This document shows positions 21,869-31,579 of a DNA stretch of 64,000 nucleotides, piece by piece. The notes under the pieces were generated by a model. It saw nothing but the letters and a program-made list of their open reading frames with translations, made no database searches and was not told the DNA's origin. The translations under genes and the position numbers were made by a program. The stretch spans positions 129,323 through 193,322 of the forward strand of contig NW_026848149.1 in the NCBI RefSeq assembly GCF_030411735.1, written 5' to 3'. Every line of letters begins with the position of its first letter. Position 1 is the first letter of the stretch. This DNA is from Phialemonium atrogriseum. Its lineage: Eukaryota > Ascomycota > Sordariomycetes > Cephalothecales > Cephalothecaceae.

Positions 21869-24800
21869 TTACTCGTCCCCACCTTCAGAAGAGACGCGCA
21901 CCCGCGCCGGGATATCTTCCATATCGTCCATGCTGCTGCTGATATCGCTCGCGTCCTCGGGCGCAGGCACGGGATCCCGCTTGGCCTTCTTGCTCCTCCT
22001 CGCGAGCCGGATCGTCTCCGGGCTACGGTCGGCCCGGGATCTCTTGCGGCTCTCCCGCAATTTGCCCGCGGTGCGGGGTGTGTCGACTTTGCCCTTGTCT
22101 CCCTTCCCCATCCGTTTAAGCTTCTCCTTCCCCTTTCCGGACTTGCCGCCCGGGCTGCGGACGTGCTCGTCCTGTTGTTCATCTGCGTCCACGTTCATGG
22201 AGAGGTCGACGCTGACTTCTCTCTCGTCGCGTCCGCGCTCTGAGCCTTGGTGCTCTGAGCCCGGTGCGTGCTCGTGTTCCTGATCCTCCTCCTGGGGGCC
22301 CTCTTGATCTGGTGATGGGGAGCGGTCCTGCCGGTCGGAATCCTCGTTACGGTTCGCGCGGCTGGAGTCGCCATCGTGGTCCGGTTCCTCTTCGGGTTCG
22401 GATTCCGGCACGACATCAGAATCCGAGCCGTCGGCCGCTTCCTTGTCGACCGACGGTAGCTGTAGCACGGCCTTACCCTTGCCCTTCCTCTTGGTCGTCG
22501 ATGGAGACGTCAAGACGTTTGGAGTGGCGGTCTCCTCCGCGTCGCTGACTTGGTCGTCCCCGGAAGACACCTTGCGGGGCTTCTTAGGGGTCTTGCGTTT
22601 ACGCGACGAGGATTCAGATGGGAGCAGAGAGGCCAAATTCTTATCTAGCTTGCCACTCTCGCGGATCCGCTTCCACTTCTCCTGGCATTGCAGACGACTG
22701 CGAGTGAAGGCCATGCTCTCGCTGACGAACCCCCAATCAATCAGCTGCTCGTTTGAAAGAACCCTCAGGCTCTCGTTATGAGGGTCCTCCTCTCGCATGT
22801 TCTGGGCTACCCGGAGGGACTCGGATACGATGCTGATGAATTTCGTCGACTCTTCTTCGGACCACATATTCGTCTTCCAGTTGTCGCTGCAAACGAGGTA
22901 ATTCCTCCAGCGGTCTCGGGCGTCGTTCGGGTGTCGGTTGATGAGGCCGCCGATAACACTCCACTTCTTGCCGTGAATCTTCACCATCTGTCGAAGTTCT
23001 TCGTCCTGCTCAGCTGTCCACCTTCCACGACCGACAAAGTTGTGGAACTGGAGACGACTCCAGTTTATCAGCTTCTTTCGCGGACGGGTTGGGCAGGCAT
23101 TCTGGACCCGTTGCCATAGCTCCCGATGAAGGGGCCTCCCGTGTTTGGGATTTTCATGGATCATGACATTAAGGGCATACTGCTCCATCCTGCGCTCGCT
23201 TTGGAATTGCTCGATGGCTTCGGTGACCTGCGCGATCTCGGATGGCATTAAGGGGCCTCGTCGGTATCCTCCGAGGCCATTCAGCACCAGTCCTTGACCT
23301 TCCGTGTTGCTATCCTTGGCCGACTTGCCCTTCTTCGCCTTCTTGTTGCTAGCAGAGCTGGAGGGTCCGGCTTCAACCTCCACGTGAATTGGTAGCCTTC
23401 GCTTGGCCCTCGATTTCCCAGCCGACGTTTCTATTTCGTTCGAAGGTAGCTCGGCAAAGGCCCGGGCATTCGATTCTGCTTCACGCGCAAAGAATGACGG
23501 CTTCGGCTGTCGCTTGGCATATCTGCGGGTCTTCTTGCTCCCAAGTGTTGATGGGCTATGCATGGCATGTGGACCATTGGGGGTAGAAGGGTCGCCCACA
23601 ATTGATGACGCTTCGCTTTGTGCGCCGTTCATCCTTGCCTCTTCCTCCCCAGATTCTTGATTTGTGCCATTTTCCATGTCCGTCCTGTCGGGTGGGTGTT
23701 GTCCATTTGCGGTTAGATCGGCCTGATCGGGCTCGCTTAATTGCCGGTCAGCAGAGACCTCGGCGCTTTCGGCGGCCTGGAGGACTTTATTTGCCTTTCC
23801 GGGGGACTTCGTGGCTTTTTTTCGAGACTCGGCGGATTTGATAGTTTGCTGAACTATTTCCTGAACACCGCTCACAGAGCTGGCCTCACTGCCGTCGATA
23901 TCCTCTATGGCTTCACTAGCATTAGAGAATGAGTCCTTATTAGGCCCATCCTCCCCATCGCTTGATGGGTTAAGCATGTCGTGATCATCGTCGGTTTGTT
24001 GTTGAGCGTCGGAAATCTCCTGAGCAGCCATATTGTGATCGGCCTCTGATACGTTGTCAGTCTCATCAGCGGGTAGGCCAACCCTTCCGTTGCTCTGGCT
24101 AGCCTGGGCACCGATGGCAGATGCCTCTTCATGCGCCTCCCCGCCGGATCGTATAGATTCATCGTCCCCGTTGCTGCCTTGCATATCTCGGTCCTCCTCA
24201 CGCGCAGCAGGCTGTTCATCCACGTCCATAGCGTCCTCGTCCAGATCAGCATCTGGCTGCCCAGTTTCGTGCTGGATCTCGCCGTCTCCAAGTTCGGAAG
24301 GGGAGACGCGCGTTCCGCGTTCGCCATTCTCTCGAACGTCGTCGTCGTCGATATAATGCGCGGCGCCATTGGTCGTCGGTGGTACCGTTCCCCGTGTAGG
24401 AGTTGTCACGTGCTCTTGATTAACGGAATCTTGACCCGCGGAAGCGTTGCCTCCCTGGGTATTTTCGATGACATCCTCGTGACCGGATGTACCAATGTTT
24501 TGCGCCGACTCGAATTCTTCGACTGGATCGATCGAGCCGGATCTTGGGCCCCGCTTATTCTTCTTCCTGCTGCTACCTCCGTCATTGCCTTCAATCGAGA
24601 GGCGTTTCCTTGGTGCGCTCGATGGGATGATATGCTCTTCATCGGATCCGGCGATTGGATCCTCGGGGAGATCGAGGGCTTTGTCCTTGGGCCAGATCCT
24701 CTTGTCCTTCTTTTGTTTCTTGCGCGACGAGGTTGGTCCGCTCGGTGAGGAGATGGCAGCTCCTCCGATCTGGGCTCGATCCAATTCAGGGCTCGAGACG

Positions 24801-25318
24801 GGAGGACCGTTTGGAAGCTGGTCCAGCTCATCCCCTGGAGCTTGCGCCTGGCTCGCTCTGGACCGCCTTCCCTTCCTAGACCTGGAAGGAGATTCGAGCT
24901 CAGCATCTGCATTTCCGGGCTCGGCTTTTGTCTGGTTGTCGTCCAGGGCTTCGGCCTTTACGCCATAGCCACTCTCTCCTTCCTGACGTGCATTGAAACT
25001 CGTCCGTTCAAACTTCAGAGGTTCTTCGTCCCCTCTAGTTATCCCATCATCTTGCGGATCCCCGTATTGATTTGCTGATGTTGGTGATGTGTTTTCGGTG
25101 CGCGACTTCCTCTTCTTCCTCTTCTTTTTCTTCCCGAGTTTTGGCTGCGTGGAGTAGCGAGGTAGCCCGTCGGGCAGATCCATGTCGTCTCCTGCGAAGT
25201 TGGGCATGGTGGAGGACATTCTCGGCAGACCATCGAACCCATCGCCGATTCCTGAGAGAGGTGACGGGGACCGGTCGGAGCCGTCAGGCCTTTCCGGTAA
25301 GCTGGACTGCGAGCCCAT
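21869..25318 (-). CDS. Reb1/TTF-I-like Myb DNA-binding protein
   Basis: One exon encodes 1149 residues. The DNA-binding core sits near residues 745-885: INWSRLQFHNFVGRGRWT, EELRQMVKIHGKKWSVIGG and NDARDRWRNYLVCSDNW, followed by a second Myb-like unit from MWSEEESTKFISIVSESL. This arrangement is that of Reb1/Rtf1/TTF-I, which bind rDNA terminators, block replication forks and act at some Pol II promoters. The first ~600 residues are acidic, Ser/Gln-rich and disordered with Lys/Arg patches (KKKKRKKRKSR near residue 60). The C-terminus is again acidic, then basic. The start MGSQSSLPERPDG opens the frame. Which of the fungal paralogues (Reb1 or Rtf1) it represents cannot be decided here. Confidence 0.82.
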   Translation of the reverse strand: MGSQSSLPERPDGSDRSPSPLSGIGDGFDGLPRMSSTMPNFAGDDMDLPDGLPRYSTQPKLGKKKKRKKRKSRTENTSPTSANQYGDPQDDGITRGDEEPLKFERTSFNARQEGESGYGVKAEALDDNQTKAEPGNADAELESPSRSRKGRRSRASQAQAPGDELDQLPNGPPVSSPELDRAQIGGAAISSPSGPTSSRKKQKKDKRIWPKDKALDLPEDPIAGSDEEHIIPSSAPRKRLSIEGNDGGSSRKKNKRGPRSGSIDPVEEFESAQNIGTSGHEDVIENTQGGNASAGQDSVNQEHVTTPTRGTVPPTTNGAAHYIDDDDVRENGERGTRVSPSELGDGEIQHETGQPDADLDEDAMDVDEQPAAREEDRDMQGSNGDDESIRSGGEAHEEASAIGAQASQSNGRVGLPADETDNVSEADHNMAAQEISDAQQQTDDDHDMLNPSSDGEDGPNKDSFSNASEAIEDIDGSEASSVSGVQEIVQQTIKSAESRKKATKSPGKANKVLQAAESAEVSADRQLSEPDQADLTANGQHPPDRTDMENGTNQESGEEEARMNGAQSEASSIVGDPSTPNGPHAMHSPSTLGSKKTRRYAKRQPKPSFFAREAESNARAFAELPSNEIETSAGKSRAKRRLPIHVEVEAGPSSSASNKKAKKGKSAKDSNTEGQGLVLNGLGGYRRGPLMPSEIAQVTEAIEQFQSERRMEQYALNVMIHENPKHGRPLHRELWQRVQNACPTRPRKKLINWSRLQFHNFVGRGRWTAEQDEELRQMVKIHGKKWSVIGGLINRHPNDARDRWRNYLVCSDNWKTNMWSEEESTKFISIVSESLRVAQNMREEDPHNESLRVLSNEQLIDWGFVSESMAFTRSRLQCQEKWKRIRESGKLDKNLASLLPSESSSRKRKTPKKPRKVSSGDDQVSDAEETATPNVLTSPSTTKRKGKGKAVLQLPSVDKEAADGSDSDVVPESEPEEEPDHDGDSSRANRNEDSDRQDRSPSPDQEGPQEEDQEHEHAPGSEHQGSERGRDEREVSVDLSMNVDADEQQDEHVRSPGGKSGKGKEKLKRMGKGDKGKVDTPRTAGKLRESRKRSRADRSPETIRLARRSKKAKRDPVPAPEDASDISSSMDDMEDIPARVRVSSEGGDE

Positions 25319-25879
25319 CGTGCTCCTAGTTTTGGCGTCAAGCTAAAAGCAAGCTCGGCCTCGTCTTACCCATCAGCATCAAAATCAGCTTGCAATTGGG
25401 ATAAGGCGGGAAGGCGCGAAGGCAGCTATCAGACGAATCGCAAAATGTCAAGGCGCGGGGTGTCACAAAATTAATCAGTTGACGCGACTGATCTTTGGAG
25501 CTTCGAATTCTGCTCGGATCATCTAGTGGTTTAAGCTTTTTGACCCTCTTTCAGCAGAGCCGCACAGAGGTACGTACTTTTCTATCTTGGTCCCTTTTGA
25601 TGCGATATTGAGAATCTTAGAAAGTCGCCTATATCTGCCATTTTCGGGGCCATAGAACCCTTTCAAATTATATGAAGTCTAGAGAAAGCAAACCAGATGG
25701 CCAAATATAATCCATCCTCTACCAACTCCTGCGCATTTTGAAACGCCTAGGCCTTGGGTATCTCCTCACTCCTGTAATGGCCAGCTCTAGAACCATACCT
25801 GAACGCCAAATTGCCTTTCTTGCCTTTCTTGCCAGCCAGTCCAGTCCCACTTCCAATGTCCATATCCCCTAGAAACATA
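25319..25879. other. Intergenic region upstream of the Reb1-like gene
   Basis: This 560-bp interval lies between the start of the Reb1-like gene and the 3' end of the next minus-strand gene. It should hold the promoter of the former. Nothing else was recognised. Confidence 0.5.
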
Positions 25880-27701
25880 TCAAGCCATGCCTCCCTCCCC
25901 ACCCCTCCCCTGTCCACCACCCCTATCGCTCCCCTTCCCATCCTTGCGCTCCTTCTCCACGCCCCTCCCCATAAGACGAAGTAGCAGCGTCGATGACTTA
26001 TGCCTCAACGTCCGCCGCTGCTGCTGCTCAACTGCTGGGTGGGCATCCGTTTCGGGCTGCGGGGCAGCGGGCGTCGGCGACTCGGCCGTCCCGCGCATGT
26101 TGCTGGACGACCGCACCCCCCTGATGGGGGGGATGCGCTCGGCGGCGGTGTGGGTCAGCGACCCGATCACGCGCCGGACGGGGTTCCGCTGCTTCTCCGG
26201 CGACGAGTCCGGGCTCCACCTGGACTGCCTGCCCACCACAACGGGTGTTGCCGGCCGTGGAGGGTCGTCTGGCTGGCCCTGTTGGCTTGCCCGCGCGGAG
26301 AGGGCTGAGGGTCGGCGGAGACGGAGGGGGTTGTTTGCCCGGCCGTAGGCGGGCGACGAGGGCGATGGCAGGGGTGTCCCGGTTGAGGGCCGCTGGGACG
26401 TGACAACCAGCAGGTCATCCGCTGGGTCAGAGAAGAAGGATTCTGGCCTCGGCGGCCGAGATGGTGGCTGTCGAGGGGTAACTGGCCCCGGTGTGGCTGG
26501 CAGGGATTCAGTCGGCGACTGGGAATTCACTTGTTGCCTCTTGACCAGCTGCTGGTCAGTTGGCGACCTCGGTGGCTCCATGGGCACCGATCCCTCCGGC
26601 TGCCTCCCCCCGGTGCCTAACCAGGACCGTTTTGCCCGGAGAGGGAAAAGCAGATTGGTCCGTAGCGAGCCGTACTTAGGCCTTTCCGCGAAAGTAACCC
26701 TCTTCTTGCTCGACGAAGTAGAAGGGTGGGCGGGCTCGGAAGGGGGCGGGGACAGAGAGATGGGCGTGTCGAAATATTGGTGCCCACTATTGCTTTGTGT
26801 GGAGACGGGAGTTGAAGTCTGCATCTCTCTCTCGCAATCGGCCGCCCGTTCCTCTCTTCCCGTGCGCGGCGCCTGGGCGTTCGCAGGCGATGGTCGGAAG
26901 TGCTCTGGGACACCAGGAACGCTGGGAGCTTCGTCGGGATGTCCAGCTCCATGGTAACGACTCCCCACCTTGGTGATTGCGCTCTGAAGCACCCCGTATA
27001 TTGAGCCGGGACCTTACAGAACCCCTTTGGGGCCCACGAGAGGTCCGTAACGGCCTGACAGGTAGGGGAGGTAATGGCTGGCTTGGTGGGGGGCCTCGCA
27101 TCATGCTGGGATATTGCTGTGCCGGCAACAGATTCTGCACCAGCCCAGAATCACTGTCCACTCTAGAGCTCCCATTGCCCAGTGAATAGTGGCTCCCGCT
27201 GTCCTGGGATGCCTCAGGTTCTGGGTCTAGTGCTGCCGCTACAGCTGCTGGCACCAGGGTCCTCCTCCTACCTCCTACCAAGGCCACAGCGCCAGGTGGA
27301 AGCTCAAGGTTGTAATCACTCCGCAGGGGCAATTCTATCGCCGGCAGGGTTGGAATGGGAGGGAGAGGGCCGAACTGTGTGGCGGTGACTTCGGGATATT
27401 GCAGATACTGCTGGCCGGAGGACTCTGGGACTGGAAAGGTCTGACCTGCCACCTCGATGACCCGTTGCGAGGGTTCCTTGCTTTCGGTAGTATGCGAGCC
27501 GCTTGGGGACGGGACACGAAAGGCAGGGCCACGAAGGGCAGGGCAAACCTCCCGCAGTATAGTCCCATCGTGGACTAGGGGGTGCGACGTCTCGTGGAAT
27601 CGACGTCCTCCTGGCTCGTTCTGGCCTGTGCTATTCTGGCCGGTGGCAGCTCCTTGACCCCTTTCTTGGTTCATGGCTGCAATGGATTCTATGGCGTTCA
27701 T
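25880..27701 (-). CDS. Unrecognised disordered protein with a PP1-docking-like RVTF motif
   Basis: Two overlapping open frames on the minus strand probably form one gene of about 590-595 residues. Exon 1 runs 27701-27018. The frame then changes at a GTAAGG donor (27017); acceptors at 26984 (34-bp intron, unusually short) or 26969 (49 bp, AAG acceptor) both restore the second frame, which ends at 25880. The protein is Pro/Ser/Arg-rich with many PLPP-type stretches and no known fold. A notable motif, SSSKKRVTFAERPKYG, fits the RVxF signature by which regulators dock on protein phosphatase 1. No membrane segment was seen. A one-base frameshift instead of an intron cannot be excluded. Function is not assigned. 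Confidence 0.55.
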
Positions 27702-28580
27702 TGATTAGAGGCAAAGATGCGAGGAGGCAGCTGTAGTGAAGGCCGGCTTACTTACTGTAGAAAAAGGCAGCAAAGAACCTCGCTTTACCTTGCTTATATG
27801 GTATGCTTGGGATAGAAGGAAAGAAAGAAAGGGCAGATAGGGAAGCGCAGATGACAAAGTAAAGGAGCGGGAAACGTAGAATGACTTCTACGCTTGTGAA
27901 TAAGAGAGACTATAAAATCTATGGTTCTTTGTCTGCGGAAGAATTTGAGTGCGAGTATCTCACTGCTAGAGCATGAAGTTTTGGACAAGGACGGAAGGTT
28001 GGAAGGGAAAGATAGAGAGATACGATCTTGACCTTGAGGACTGCTGAAAATTTCAATGACGAGGAGAAGCCTGGAGCAGAACTGAGGATAGTGTGATCGA
28101 GAACAAGGGGAGTGAATGTGAGTTATTAGTGCCATACAATAACCGAGAGAAAGGTGAGAGCTGCTGTTTTTGTTTGGAAGCTGGGTAGACTCCCAAGACC
28201 TGCTCTATGTTGATAACTGATATTGCACACATAGTCATAGGTAATTGAAAAGCTTTGATATATAGAACTGTGAATAGGCATGAAGTTCCTGCTATAGATA
28301 GGCCTGTTGGAAGTCAGCTTGTTCTGTTGCCATACAATGGAAAGGGGTTCAGGGGTTGGCTTGCCAGCTGTCAAGCAGCTGCTAGTCTAAGCCACGCGCC
28401 ATCATTAAACGGTCAAGTTGCCAAGACCTGACGCGTCCTTTGGACGACAAACCAAAAACTTCTTCTTGGTCGCTCTGTGAGCAATGCAAAGATTTTGCTT
28501 GCTTGGATGCACATTTGTTTTGTCGCTAATCCTATGGTTGTCTCTTTGTTGACATCGATGATGGCAGCTGCGCCTCAAAG
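27702..28580. promoter_or_regulatory. Divergent intergenic region
   Basis: About 880 bp, fairly AT-rich, lie between the start of the disordered-protein gene (minus) and the presequence exon of the mitochondrial P-loop gene (plus). It should contain both promoters. No specific element was recognised. Confidence 0.45.
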
Positions 28581-31579
28581 ATGAAGTTTATGGTGGTCCG
28601 AAATAGGTGGTGGCGCATGCTGACCACAGCAACGCGTCGTCAGCAATATGATCTTTGGCACCATAGAATAGCAACTCCTCTGCCAGCATACAGGAGAGGA
28701 AGATGCTTTTCGACTAGGTCTCCTCAACAGTCTGGTATGTTTTATGCTTCAACTTGTCAAGTCTGTATCTTTTTTGGCTTTGTCTCCCTCCGTTCTGGCA
28801 GTTTTGAACATGCTGAAGCACGCACCAACCAAGTACCTGTTGGGGAACAAGGGGCTGGGGGTTACCTAGTGGTAGATCCCCTGTTTAGAGTATTGCCATT
28901 GATTGCAAGTGCGGCTTTGGTTAAAGCAGGCCATGACATGCAGAGCGTAACTCAAGCTCCATCCACAGAGAAGAGTAGAAGGGCTCGAGTAGCAGGGCTT
29001 TGTCTTGTTCAGCGTTCGCTTAGAGGCGTATCCCTTGCATGCACTTGCCTATATTTGCACAGCACGTCCTACTGCTGGGATTTGTGGCAGAGAAGATATT
29101 GCCGGCATATATATAGGGATATCCTCGTGGATATATCGCCGGTATCTGAAGGATGGTGATGTTGGTGTCGGTTCCAACGCGTCCCTGTTGCCTTCCTTGG
29201 GCATTGCTGAGATCTGCAAGGCAGTTACAGTTGGCTCAAGCCAGAGGTGCAGGGTGCTCAAGGAAGCTCTATGATGTCTAGAGAAGGTGGGTAGGCAGGT
29301 GTTAAAGTGTGTCTGTGGAGGCCAAGTGGTATGTTCAACTGAAAGGATTTTTGACAGGCACCCTCTTATAATGAGCGACGCAATTCCAGGCATGGTAAAG
29401 ACCAAACAAGACCAAAGTGTCTGGAAGGAAGTGGCAGGATTGCAGCAATTTATCCTGGGACATTGGTCCATGTTTGCTTGGCTTGTGCTTGGCTTGTGCT
29501 TGTCTTGATCAGATCAGGCAAGTGCGCTTGGTCTGAAAGAGCTCACCAGTCTTCAGGGTACTACAAGCAGAGATACAGCCAGGACCAATCCCCAGGCTCA
29601 GCTGCTGGGTCCATCCACGCCAGCCCATTCATCCCTAGATGATTCAAGAGAGTAACACTCCTTTTCAGGGGCTGGTATATAGCCAAGCGGCGTATATATC
29701 AGGACTACCCAAGGGTCTTCTGCGCTTCTGGCTTGTTGTTTCCCAAGTAGTTCGTCACTTGGTACGAGTCATCTTTTAAATTGTTGCTGCCTGGCTACGC
29801 GGTCTGTTTGGCATTGGTGCATTCCTAGAGAGCCCAATTTGATAGTATCCTTAACATTTCCGAGGACGTAGTTGCTAACAAACATCTACCAGCTCAGAAG
29901 ACGAAGGAAGAGAAAACCCAAGAGACAACCGAAGAGACAACCCGCCAAGAAGATACAGCAGAGCCCAAGTCTAAGCATCCACCCCCCAATCAAGATGCCA
30001 ACCCCTCCCTCTTCACCAAGATGGTTGAGGCAGCCGCGACCTCCTTCGCCTCGATCCTCGTCCTCGGCACCGGCTTTGCCATCGCGGGCTATGCCTACCA
30101 CAAGTCATACAAATACCTTGTCCTGAAGAAAATGATCAACGCATTCGAGCCCGGCGACCCCGTGCTCGTCCTCGCCGCCATAGGCAAGAACCTGCCCCCG
30201 TCCGACACGGCCCCCGCGACCAATTGGGTCCAGCGTCCCGAGCAGACCGTGGTCGACGCGATCGTGGCCGGGCGCGAGGTCGGCCACTACCACCTGCTTC
30301 TGGGCGAGAAGGGGACGGGAAAGAGCAGCATGCTGCTGGAGGCGATGCGCAAGATCGACGGTGACGGCGTGGCCATGTTTGAGGCGCACTCGGACCTGGA
30401 GATCTTCCGGATCCGCCTCGGCAAGGCGCTCGACTACGAGTTCCACGAGGACTACATCGGGGGCTACTTCAGCGAGCGCGGGCCTAGGGACACGACGGCG
30501 CTGCTGGACATTGAGCGGGCGCTGAACAAGCTGGAGAAGGTGGCGCTGCGGCGGCGGGTGGAGGTGGGCAGGCCGCTGGTGGTGATCATCAACCAGATGC
30601 ACCTCATCCGGGACGACGAGGACGGCAAGGACCTGATCGAGCTGCTGCAGCAGCGGGCCGAGCAGTGGGCGGCCGCGAACCTGGTGACAATGGTGTTCAA
30701 CAGCGACAACTACTGGGTCTACGAGCGGCTGAAGCAGCTCGCCAACCGGATGGAGGTGCTCAGCGTCGTGGACCTGCACAAGGCCCAGGCCATTACCGCG
30801 CTGCGCAAGTACAGGAAGCGGTACTTCCACGAGGAGTCGCCGCGCGAGATCCTCGAGGAGGTCTACAACCGTGTCGGCGGGCGCCTCACCTTCCTCAACC
30901 GCGTCGCCAAGAGCCACGACATGCTGGAAACTTGCGACAAGATCCTCGAGGTGGAGAAGACCTGGCTCCTGAACCAGTGCTGGATCCTCGGGTCCGAGAT
31001 GGACGACGACGTGATGGACCAGCAGAAGTGGGCCGTAAGTTCTTTTCCTCTTCCCTCTTCCCGTTTCTCTCTTTCTCAGTTACTACCTCCCCCTTTTTTC
31101 CAACCCCCTGCTCACACAGGACCCCCTCCCACTAGTCCGCCACCCTCGTCCTCGCCACCGCCCTAGTCGACAAAGAGTCCGAGATGGCAACGACCTACGA
31201 CGAGGAGCTGGGCCACGTGCTCCCCTCTCTGGCGCTACATGAGGCGCAGCAGGTGATGACGCGCGCCGACTTCGTGCGCACGCTCGACCGCCTCAACCTC
31301 TTCAGCATCACCAGCGCGGCGCGCGTGCGCGCCTCCTCGGTGCCCATGCACCGCGCCGTGCGCGACATTGTCGGCGCGCCGGGCTTCAGGCGCCACCTGG
31401 AGGACACGCTCGACCGCATCAACGCCATCGAGAGCCTCGGGCGCACGAGGGAGCTGGTGGCCAAGGATCTGGTGCTCGGGGGCAGGTACGAAATCCGGAA
31501 GCTGGGCAGGGGCGGTGGGGTGGAGGTTACGTTGAGGGAGAAGGAGGAGGACGAGGAGGACGAGGGGAAGAAGTCATGA
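28581..31579 (+). CDS. Mitochondrial P-loop ATPase with AAA C-terminal winged-helix domain
   Basis: The model has three exons: 28581-28734, 29893-31034 and 31136-31579, giving 579 residues. Exon 1 is basic and ends RGRCFSTRSPQQS, a typical fungal mitochondrial presequence with an R-x-F-S-T cleavage-like site. It joins in phase across a 1158-bp intron (GTATGT donor, GCTAAC branch, CTACCAG acceptor) to AQKTKEEKTQETTEE. A membrane segment follows (about residues 100-118, ASILVLGTGFAIAGYAY). The Walker A loop is GEKGTGKSS (about 189). The Walker B strand VVIINQMHLI lacks the usual Asp-Glu. The C-terminal part (FVRTLDRLNLFSI, HRAVRDIV) fits the winged-helix domain of this fungal family. Topology suggests inner-membrane anchoring. 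Exons 2-3 are firm; exon 1 is an inference. Confidence 0.78.

Noticed and set aside
29872..30126. Short Lys/Arg-rich plus-strand frame near the P-loop gene
   Set aside because: It overlaps exon 2 of the P-loop gene in a different frame; the exon frame is supported by splicing and motifs.
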